Source: an uncultured Neomegalonema sp.
GTDB taxonomy: Bacteria > Pseudomonadota > Alphaproteobacteria > Rhodobacterales > Rhodobacteraceae
Assembly (NCBI GenBank): GCA_937922185.1
Contig: CAKZUT010000115.1
Span: forward strand, 1-61,083
Reading direction: 5' to 3'
Length of the DNA: 61,083 nt
The position numbers were made by a program, and so were the translations under genes. The notes beneath the pieces were generated by a model that saw only the letters and a list, made by a program, of their open reading frames with translations, was not told the origin of the DNA and did not search any database. Positions within the stretch are counted from its first letter, which is position 1; each line of letters starts with the position of its first letter. Below are positions 51,531-58,316 of the stretch, piece after piece.

Positions 51531-52733
51531 CTACTTCGCGGCGACCGCCGCGCTGTCGCGCAGGGCCTTGCAGGCATTGGTCAGGGTATCGACCGCCTGT
51601 CCGATATGCGCGGCCTCCACGATCAGCGGGGGCAGGATACGCACGACATTATCCCCTGCGGGCACCGTCAGCAGGCGTCGCTCGAAGGCCGCCGTTACCA
51701 ACGCCGTGTTCGCCACGCTTTCGCGCAGTCGCAGGCCGATCATCAGGCCCTCTCCGCGCACGCTCTCGATGATATCGGGGAACTCGTCCGCCAATCCCGC
51801 GAGGCGCTGGCGCAGCAACCCGGCCATCTCGACCACATGGTCCATGAAGCCCGGCGCGGTCATCTCCTCCATCACGGCATTGCCGACCGCCATGGCCAGC
51901 GGATTGCCGCCATAGGTTGAGCCATGCGTGCCGCCGGTCATCCCTGCCGCCGCGCGTTCGGTGGCCAGACACGCCCCCAACGGAAAGCCGCCGCCGATGC
52001 CCTTGGCACTGGCGAGGATATCCGGCGTCGCGTCCCCCGCCCATTCATGGGCGAACAGCTTGCCGGTCCGGCCCATGCCGCACTGGATCTCGTCATGGAT
52101 CAGCAGAATGCCGTGCTCGTCACACATCTCCCGCAATCCGCGCAGGCACTGGTAGGGCACGGGCCGGATGCCGCCCTCGCCCTGTACCGGCTCGATCAGG
52201 ATTGCCGCCGTCCTGTCGGTCACGGCGGCTTTCAGCGCCTCATGATCCCCGAAGGGCACAGAATCGAAGCCATCGGGCATCGGCCCGAACCCCTTGACCA
52301 GCTTTTCCTGTCCTGCGGCGGCGATGGTGGCCAGCGACCGCCCGTGGAAGGCCCCTTCAAAGGTGATGATCCGATACCGTTCCGGGGCACCGTTATGCGA
52401 GTGGTACTTGCGCGCCATCTTGATCGCGCATTCCATCGCCTCCAGCCCCGAATTGGTGAAGAACACGGTATCGGCAAAGCTCGCCGCCACCAGCCGCTCG
52501 GCCAGTTCCTGCTGTCCGGGGATGCCGTAGAGGTTGGAGGTATGCCACAATCGTCGCGCCTGCCCTTCCAGCGCGGCGACGAGTTTGGGATGAGCATGGC
52601 CAAGGGCGCAGACGGCGATGCCGGCCCCGAAATCCAGATACTTCTCACCCGCCTCGTCGAAGAGCCATGGCCCTTCGCCTCTTTCGAAGGCGACCGGGGC
52701 GCGCGCATAGGTCGGCAGCACCGGAGCGATCAC
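51531..52733 (-). CDS. argD: Acetylornithine aminotransferase
   Basis: Class III PLP aminotransferase that makes N-acetylornithine; related enzymes also serve lysine synthesis. 400 residues. [20 protein letters not shown] is the PLP-binding Asp region, and [20 protein letters not shown] contains the catalytic Lys. [20 protein letters not shown] marks the N-terminal half. It is preceded by a strong GGAGGA site and by a terminator-like hairpin in its leader. Confidence 0.96.
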   Translation of the reverse strand: MIAPVLPTYARAPVAFERGEGPWLFDEAGEKYLDFGAGIAVCALGHAHPKLVAALEGQARRLWHTSNLYGIPGQQELAERLVAASFADTVFFTNSGLEAMECAIKMARKYHSHNGAPERYRIITFEGAFHGRSLATIAAAGQEKLVKGFGPMPDGFDSVPFGDHEALKAAVTDRTAAILIEPVQGEGGIRPVPYQCLRGLREMCDEHGILLIHDEIQCGMGRTGKLFAHEWAGDATPDILASAKGIGGGFPLGACLATERAAAGMTGGTHGSTYGGNPLAMAVGNAVMEEMTAPGFMDHVVEMAGLLRQRLAGLADEFPDIIESVRGEGLMIGLRLRESVANTALVTAAFERRLLTVPAGDNVVRILPPLIVEAAHIGQAVDTLTNACKALRDSAAVAAK

Positions 52734-52743
52734 GACATTTCCT

Positions 52744-52783
52744 CCATAAAAACAAAAAACGCGCCGCCCACGGGTTGTGGGCG
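52744..52783 (-). terminator. Intrinsic terminator-like leader element upstream of argD
   Basis: On the minus strand CGCCCAC-AACCC-GTGGGCG forms a perfect 7-bp stem, followed after GCGCG by TTTTTTGTTTTT and then directly by the argD ribosome site. This is the form of an intrinsic terminator placed inside the leader. Confidence 0.7.
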
Positions 52784-52789
52784 ACGTCG

Positions 52790-52826
52790 TGTTTTACGTG
52801 TGCCGGGAAGGGAAGGGGATTGTCAA
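52790..52826 (-). promoter_or_regulatory. Candidate argD promoter
   Basis: A perfect TTGACA lies on the minus strand at 52826-52821; the -10 region about 17-19 bp on is weak (around CACACG/GTAAAA). A transcript starting near 52785-52790 would reach the hairpin almost at once, making a leader of about 60 nt before argD. Confidence 0.5.
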
Positions 52827-52889
52827 GCGCGGGATGAGCGATGTGTCGGCCCGCCGTCATCTCGCCGCGCTTCAGGGCGTCCAGCTTGC

Positions 52890-53297
52890 TCAGGTCATGG
52901 TGTCGGAATGCTGCGGGACTTTCACTTTCCGCTCTCCCATCACCTTTCGCAGGGTCGGCAGGATGATCAGAAACACCCCATACGCCCGTTCCAGCACCCA
53001 TCGTCCCGGAGCGGTCCGGCCCAGCTTTGCGGCCCAGTGCAGGGCGGGCAGGCGCGCCCAGATTTCCACGAAGGCCCGCCCCCCGCTGACCAGCGTTCCC
53101 GCCGCATCGCGCACATGGAACTTGCCCTTCGCGGTCTCCGGGGTCAGGCCGGGGCCGAGCGCCGCCGCATCGGCCCCCGTGAGGTCAAACCAGTGGATAC
53201 GCTCGGCCCCTCGCATCTTCGCGTAGAGGTCGATCTCCCAGCCACAGATCGGGCAGGTGCCATCGTAATAGACGGTCAGGTCCGGTGTCTCTGTCAT
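52890..53297 (-). CDS. DCC-family (DUF393) thiol-disulfide protein
   Basis: A 135-residue thioredoxin-fold-like protein. The YYDGTCPICGWEIDLY motif near the N-terminus is the DxxCxxC signature of the DCC family, followed by IHWFDLTGADAAALGPGL and a VSGGRAFVEIWARLP helix. Predicted to carry out thiol-disulfide exchange; partners are unknown. It starts just after the large hairpin at the end of the peroxidase gene. Confidence 0.9.
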   Translation of the reverse strand: MTETPDLTVYYDGTCPICGWEIDLYAKMRGAERIHWFDLTGADAAALGPGLTPETAKGKFHVRDAAGTLVSGGRAFVEIWARLPALHWAAKLGRTAPGRWVLERAYGVFLIILPTLRKVMGERKVKVPQHSDTMT

Positions 53298-53311
53298 GGG
53301 AAGTGATGTAA

Positions 53312-53343
53312 CACGCGCCGCATCCCCGGCGATGCGGCGCGTG
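53312..53343 (-). terminator. Perfect 13-bp hairpin after the peroxidase gene
   Basis: CACGCGCCGCATC pairs with GATGCGGCGCGTG around a 6-base loop, with possible extension through GTGA/TCAC outside. It begins 7 nt after the peroxidase stop on the minus strand and ends 15 nt before the DCC gene start. It is a strong terminator candidate, although the T-run is poor. Confidence 0.7.
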
Positions 53344-53349
53344 GTCCCG

Positions 53350-54978
53350 TCACCCGTAAGCGAAGTCGATCATCGCCCGCATCGACATGCGCGGTCCGAA
53401 CTTCATGCCCGCCAGCGCAACCCCGTCACCGCCCGTCGGCACGTCGGGGTCGTAGTCGAGGCCCTTGCCGGTCGCATCGCGGTAATGGTCGAGCAGGCCC
53501 ATCAGCACCTCGCCCACGATCCGCCCGCCCACGGGGCCGAGCCGATCACCGCCCGCCGATTGCTTCTCGTGATCTTCCTGCAAGTCCTTGCTGGCGAAAC
53601 CTTTACCCCAGATCGCGGCTTCCATGAGGATATAGAGCCACAGAGGCGTCTCCGGCAAGGCGTACTCGCCCGAGAGCTTTTTCTGCAACGCCTTGATTTC
53701 GGTAGGTATTTCGGTCGTATCCGGCCCGATCATATCGCTGTCCGTCATGGGCTGATCATAGGCGATATGCGCCCCGTCCGCGATCATGCGGCGGGCGATG
53801 GATTCGCCCGAGGGCAGGCGGAAGATGCGCCCGCGCATCAGGTTCCGCGAGGCCAGCGATTGCTCTTTCCCGGCGAACTCCATGGGCAGGGCGAATAGCG
53901 GTTCAGGCAGGAACGGATCGATCCGGTGCGCGAACTGTGTCGCCGTATCATCCTGCGCGACGAAGAAATTGCCGAAATCCATGAGCTGTGCAGCCGGAAT
54001 GGCGTGAAAACCCCGCAGGGAGTCGTCGAACAGCTTCTTCTTCCTGCTGCCCGAATTGACGTCATAGGTATCGCGGACCGTCGAATGGCCGTAGCGATAG
54101 GCCGCGACCGAGAATTCCACCGGCATGAAGGGCCGCTCGGGCCAGCCTTTTTCGCCGTCGAAGCCGTTCGGAAAGTAATACTGCCGCCCCTGGGTCGAGA
54201 TCGCCTGAATCATGTCCAGCCCGATCACGCGATAGAGAAAATCCTCCAGAATGATGCGGTGGTAGTAATGCGTGGTGGTGTCACGCGCCTTCTCGAACAG
54301 TTCCTCGGCATCCTCCAGCCCTCTGGCGTGCAGGTAATCGACGCATTTGTTGTGAAACCGGATAAAGGCGCATTGTACCTGCGCCACGAAGATATTCTCG
54401 TCATTGCGGGGATCGCCGATGATCGCGCGCCCCGCGCTGTTGCGTTGCAGGTCGTTGCGGCCCGATCCGGTGCCGGGGCCGGTGAACAGATCGCCTTCGA
54501 TCAGTCTGGCGCTTTCCCATGCCTCACCGCCGGTATTGTAGAGATACGGGCTGGCCTCGCGACCGCCGCCATAAACGCAATCGAGGTCGAGATTGGGGGT
54601 GCGCGCATTCTCCAGCCGCGCGTTCATCTGCGGTGAGGAGAATTTCGACTGCACGTCCAGCGTGATGTCATGGTCGATGAACTGCCCGAGGAAGGTGATC
54701 CCGGCAGGGGCGAGCGAGTCGCGCTTGCCGGCCTTGGGGCCGTTCTTCGGCTCCAGTGGTCCGTCCTTCGCGCCGAGACGGCGTAATTCGTAGCGGGGCA
54801 CGGGGTTGGGTTGCAGCTTCTCGGTCCCGTCCTCGGCCCTGCCCTCACCGATGACGAACATGCGGCCAAAGCGACCGTCGGACTCCTCGTCCACCCGATC
54901 ACCGGAAAAATCATTGACCTCATACAGACCCGGATTCTTGCCCGGTGCGCCATGGGCGCCGAGTTGGCGATTGTTCAT
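53350..54978 (-). CDS. Animal-type heme peroxidase family protein
   Basis: A 542-residue protein of the peroxidase-cyclooxygenase superfamily. TFLGQFIDHDITLDVQSKF contains the distal His in its DHD setting; QVQCAFIRFHNKCVDYLHAR and YRYGHSTVRDTYDVNSG (proximal His) follow as in the family. There is no clear signal peptide. The chain starts MNNRQLGAHGAPGKNP, chosen in place of the longer track frame because it is the first Met with a family-like N-terminus. Such bacterial enzymes oxidise halides or organic substrates with H2O2; the true substrate is not known here. Confidence 0.92.
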   Translation of the reverse strand: MNNRQLGAHGAPGKNPGLYEVNDFSGDRVDEESDGRFGRMFVIGEGRAEDGTEKLQPNPVPRYELRRLGAKDGPLEPKNGPKAGKRDSLAPAGITFLGQFIDHDITLDVQSKFSSPQMNARLENARTPNLDLDCVYGGGREASPYLYNTGGEAWESARLIEGDLFTGPGTGSGRNDLQRNSAGRAIIGDPRNDENIFVAQVQCAFIRFHNKCVDYLHARGLEDAEELFEKARDTTTHYYHRIILEDFLYRVIGLDMIQAISTQGRQYYFPNGFDGEKGWPERPFMPVEFSVAAYRYGHSTVRDTYDVNSGSRKKKLFDDSLRGFHAIPAAQLMDFGNFFVAQDDTATQFAHRIDPFLPEPLFALPMEFAGKEQSLASRNLMRGRIFRLPSGESIARRMIADGAHIAYDQPMTDSDMIGPDTTEIPTEIKALQKKLSGEYALPETPLWLYILMEAAIWGKGFASKDLQEDHEKQSAGGDRLGPVGGRIVGEVLMGLLDHYRDATGKGLDYDPDVPTGGDGVALAGMKFGPRMSMRAMIDFAYG

Positions 54979-55247
54979 GGTGTTTTCCCCTTCGGAAACT
55001 CGCAACACAGATGACTCATCGCGCCACGGACTCACGCATGGCGCATCCGACCGTTCTAAAAGGACTCACGATCAGGAAAGTGATCCATAACACGACAACG
55101 TGTACACTGAAAGATGAATGCGATCAGAAGGCGAGTCAGCCTGTCGGTTCTTCGCTCTTTTCCGCATGAAACCTGCCAGCCTTTGCTTGCCAAGTGCCCT
55201 CGTCCCGGCCATTCTCCCGCCACGGGCGAATTACGGGGCACAGGCGG
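54979..55247. promoter_or_regulatory. Divergent gap between peroxidase and GTPase-module genes
   Basis: About 270 bases without a supported gene. It contains a short inverted repeat ACACG-ACAA-CGTGT (55090-55103) in a slightly AT-richer stretch, and must hold the promoters of the leftward peroxidase and the rightward GTPase module. No clear -35/-10 pair was picked. Confidence 0.35.
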
Positions 55248-56417
55248 TTGAACGATCCGACGAATGACACATTTCGACAGTTGTTGATGGAGGCCCGCAT
55301 CGATGATGCGGAGAAAGCCCGTGTTGCGATTGAGGAAATCGGCGAAAAGGTTGAGCGCGCTGAAACGCGCTGGACCGAGGACGAATTGCGCGAGACCGTA
55401 GCGCGTGTTCTCGCCGATGCTCTGCGCGAGGCCGGGCGCACGGATCGTGATGCCCTCATCCGCGCCATCGCCCCCAATGTCCTCGCCACTGTCCGGGGTG
55501 AGATTTCCAACGCCCATCCCGAAATCATCGAAGCACTGTCTCCGCGTATCGGTGAGCTGATCCGTACGGCAGTGAACAAGGCGGTCGAGGGCCTGCAACG
55601 CCAGATCGACGATGCGGTGCCGGTCGATCTGTGGATCGCGACGCTCAAATCCCGCCTCACCGGAACGTCCAGCGCAAGCTGGATCATTCACGAGGAAGAC
55701 GGCTTTCGGGTCATCGAAGCCTTTCTGATCGAGCGCGGTTCCGGCCTGATACTGGCGCAGGATCGCCCTGTCGGTTCCGAACTGGATGATTCCGCCACCC
55801 TCGACGATGATCTTCTGGGCGGCATGATCGCCGCCCTCGATGCCTTTGCCCGCGATGCTTTTGGCGGCGGCGGAATAGACGAGTTGCGTCAGCTCAACCT
55901 GTCTGCGGGGACGATCTATCTGCGCGCCAGTCCGATGAAGATTCTCGCCCTGCGCTGCACCGGAACTGCGCCGCCGAAGATCGAGGAAGAGATCGATCAT
56001 CTGCTCGATCAGGTGATCCGCCGTTTGCAGGAGGGGGGAGACGATGCGCTTCCCGCCCGCCTTCTCGCGGTTGATGTCGCGCCCGTCTCCGGGGATGACG
56101 GGGTGAGCGGTGCCGCGCTGATCGGCAAGGGCGTTGCCGCCGTTGCCGCGATTATGCTGACGATATGGGGTCATTTCGCGCTGGAAGGAGCAAACATTGA
56201 ACGCTGGACCGAATCCGCCTTCGATGTTGCGAACGGGCATCCGGCCATGACCGGGTATCCTGTGGAGGCGGCCTATGCGGACGGGGCCGTGACCGTGACC
56301 GGCCTCGTTCCTGACGAGGCGACACGGGCCGATATCGCGGACGCTCTGTTGCGCTGGCCGATGCCGGTGGCGACGACGCTGGCGATGCCCGTTGCCGGAA
56401 GGCGACTCGATCCATGA
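55248..56417 (+). CDS. Membrane-anchored partner protein of the small GTPase (lacks OmpA domain)
   Basis: A 389-residue protein starting at TTG (an ATG exists 13 codons on). Residues 1-290 are mostly helical: RQLLMEARIDDAEKARVAIE, ALIRAIAPNVLATVRGEISN, SPRIGELIRTAVNKAVEGLQ, then a mixed domain with SASWIIHEEDGFRVIEAFLI and DDLLGGMIAALDAFARDAFG. This resembles the cytoplasmic half of a protein type found upstream of Rab-like GTPases, usually ending in an OmpA domain. Here one membrane helix (GKGVAAVAAIMLTIWGHFAL) is followed only by a short BON-like segment (EAAYADGAVTVTGLVPDEAT). Overlaps the GTPase gene by ATGA. Family memory, not a search. Confidence 0.7.
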   Translation: MNDPTNDTFRQLLMEARIDDAEKARVAIEEIGEKVERAETRWTEDELRETVARVLADALREAGRTDRDALIRAIAPNVLATVRGEISNAHPEIIEALSPRIGELIRTAVNKAVEGLQRQIDDAVPVDLWIATLKSRLTGTSSASWIIHEEDGFRVIEAFLIERGSGLILAQDRPVGSELDDSATLDDDLLGGMIAALDAFARDAFGGGGIDELRQLNLSAGTIYLRASPMKILALRCTGTAPPKIEEEIDHLLDQVIRRLQEGGDDALPARLLAVDVAPVSGDDGVSGAALIGKGVAAVAAIMLTIWGHFALEGANIERWTESAFDVANGHPAMTGYPVEAAYADGAVTVTGLVPDEATRADIADALLRWPMPVATTLAMPVAGRRLDP

Positions 56418-56920
56418 AGACCTACAAGATTGTGGTCCTCGGCGATTTCGGCGTCGGCAAGACGTCGCTGATCCGCCGCTATGTCCTCGATGAATTCTCG
56501 GAAGCATACCGTGCGACCATCGGGGTTCACATCTACAAGCATCTCGATAGCCTTGAGGGAGACGATCTCGAAGTCAGCCTCGTCGTCTGGGATATTGAGG
56601 GCGCGCCTCTGCCCGGTGAGCAGACCCGCCGCTACATCGTCGGGGCATCGGGGGCGGTCATCGTCGGTGATCTGACCCGCGATGATCCCTTCCCGGCCAT
56701 GTGGCAGGCGGCGGATATGTTCGAGGAGGCTCTGCCGGGTCGCCCGCTGTGCCTCGCGCTCAACAAATCCGACATCGCATCCGTGAAAAGCCCTGAAACC
56801 GTAAAACGCATGGCACGTCGCTACGATTGCTCCGTGTTCGAGACCAGCGCGCGCACGGGTGATGCCGTGAATACGATGTTCCGCGCTCTGGCGCGCTCCA
56901 TTCTCTCGCTTGGATTGTAG
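56414..56920 (+). CDS. Ras/Rab-like small GTPase
   Basis: A 168-residue single-domain GTPase of the Ras superfamily. G1 is VVLGDFGVGKTSLIRRYV; the switch I Thr lies in YRATIGVHIYKHL, close to the Rab pattern; G3 is VVWDIEGAPLPG, with DxxG kept but the Gln that normally follows (DTAGQ) replaced by Ala; G4 is LALNKSD; G5 is FETSAR. Loss of the Gln predicts slow intrinsic hydrolysis and dependence on a partner. The gene is locked between a membrane protein (4-base overlap) and a histidine kinase (7-bp gap), so all three should act together at the inner membrane. Confidence 0.92.
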   Translation: MKTYKIVVLGDFGVGKTSLIRRYVLDEFSEAYRATIGVHIYKHLDSLEGDDLEVSLVVWDIEGAPLPGEQTRRYIVGASGAVIVGDLTRDDPFPAMWQAADMFEEALPGRPLCLALNKSDIASVKSPETVKRMARRYDCSVFETSARTGDAVNTMFRALARSILSLGL

Positions 56921-56927
56921 GGCCGGT

Positions 56928-58022
56928 ATGGACCTGCAACCCGATCTTCTGACCGCGACCCTGGGCATTGTCGTGATCCGGCTCGACGATGACCTCACCG
57001 TGACGGAGGTGCATGGTGAGATTGACGATCTCGCGCCCGGCCATGACATCCGCGAGACGATGCCGGTTCTCTACGGGCTGGAGGAGGCGCTGGCCGGGCC
57101 GGATGTGGATATCGCCATGCCGCTGATCCAGACCGGGCGCAATAATGATGAGCCTGTATCGCTTCATATCCGGCGTGACCCGGAAACGGGCGGGCTATGG
57201 CTGTTCCGCCGCGATGTCTCCGAGGAAAGTGCCATTCATCGCCAGCTTGTGCAGAACCATAATTCGCTGTCTCTGGCTCAGGCCGAGCTGGTCAAGGCCC
57301 GCGATGCGGCCCGTGAGGCCGACCGTACCAAGACCGCTTTCCTCGCCAATGTCAGCCATGAGTTGCGGACGCCGCTGCACGTCATCATCGGGGGGGCGTC
57401 CATCCTGTCGAAGACGGGCGAGCGGCGTCCCGATCCGTCTGAAGTCGTCGAATATGCAACGGATATCCACGAAAGCGGCATTCTGCTGCTGCAACTTGTC
57501 GATGACCTGATAGATCTGTCGCGTTCCGAGACCGGCGACCTGACACTCTACGAGGAATCCTGCGATCTCTGCACTATCGTTGCCGGGATCGTATCGCTCT
57601 GCCGCGACCTGCCCGAGGCGCGCGGGACACGCATCGACAGTGACATTCCCGACGAGCGCGTGGGCCTGACGGGTGATGCGCGCCGCCTCAAGCAGGTGTT
57701 GCTCAACCTGATCTCCAACGCCCTCAAGGCGGTGAACGGTCTGGCCGAGGCAAAGGTCACCGTTACGGTCGATCCAGACGGCCCGCGCCTGATCGTTGCC
57801 GATAACGGTGCGGGGATGACGGCGGAAGACCTTGCGATCGCGCGTCAGCCTTTCGGACAGCCCCGCGCCGCCGTGCGCGCGAAGGGCGCGGGGCTGGGCC
57901 TCGCCATTGTCCACCGCCTCGTCGCCCTGCATGGTGGCGACCTGGTGATCGAGACCGCCCCGAACGAGGGCCTGACCGCTATCGTCACCTTCGATCCGGC
58001 CCGCGCGCGACCGGCCTCCTGA
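56928..58022 (+). CDS. PAS-containing histidine kinase encoded with the small GTPase
   Basis: A 364-residue soluble histidine kinase. Residues 1-100 form a PAS-like sensor (GIVVIRLDDDLTVTEVHGEI, GGLWLFRRDVSEESAIHRQL), a short coiled coil follows, then the dimerisation His in LANVSHELRTPLHVIIGG, N-box LLNLISNALKAVNG, G1 IVADNGAGM, and G2 GAGLGLAIVHRL. No receiver or Hpt domain and no adjacent response regulator are visible. The ATG at 56928 is chosen over a TTG that overlaps the GTPase stop. Its link to a GTPase suggests that kinase output and GTPase state are coupled; this is inference. Confidence 0.92.
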   Translation: MDLQPDLLTATLGIVVIRLDDDLTVTEVHGEIDDLAPGHDIRETMPVLYGLEEALAGPDVDIAMPLIQTGRNNDEPVSLHIRRDPETGGLWLFRRDVSEESAIHRQLVQNHNSLSLAQAELVKARDAAREADRTKTAFLANVSHELRTPLHVIIGGASILSKTGERRPDPSEVVEYATDIHESGILLLQLVDDLIDLSRSETGDLTLYEESCDLCTIVAGIVSLCRDLPEARGTRIDSDIPDERVGLTGDARRLKQVLLNLISNALKAVNGLAEAKVTVTVDPDGPRLIVADNGAGMTAEDLAIARQPFGQPRAAVRAKGAGLGLAIVHRLVALHGGDLVIETAPNEGLTAIVTFDPARARPAS

Positions 58023-58050
58023 GTCCGACGAACGGAACGAAACAGGAAGC

Positions 58051-58308
58051 CGTTTCCCGGAAGACTCATTTTCGCCCCTTGATGCGGTTTTGCTGTCACC
58101 GTTGCGTCTTGAAGCGCGCCACCCGGATGATTTTTTGCTGGATCAATATGGGCTGTCATCGGCTGAGTTCCTCAAAGCGGTCAGGAGGGACAAGGCCCAT
58201 TATCTCAACCCGCCGCTTGATACCGACAGTTACCTGTCCTCGCTCGGCAAAGCAGGGGTCCCGAAGACAGTTGACCGCCTTCGGGACGTTGCGATCCTGC
58301 TCGATTGA
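58051..58308 (+). pseudogene. Remnant of a PIN-domain (VapC-like toxin) gene
   Basis: The frame keeps a C-terminal PIN signature: LEARHPDDFLLDQYGLSSAE and FLKAVRRDKAHYLNPP, with the helix RLRDVAILLD before the stop. The N-terminal two-thirds with the first acidic residues are missing: upstream the frame runs into the histidine-kinase gene in another phase, and no start codon with a ribosome site is seen (TTG at 58090 is possible). PIN proteins of this class are RNases of toxin-antitoxin pairs; no antitoxin is next to it. It is read as a decayed fragment. Confidence 0.65.
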
Positions 58309-58316
58309 AACCGGAT

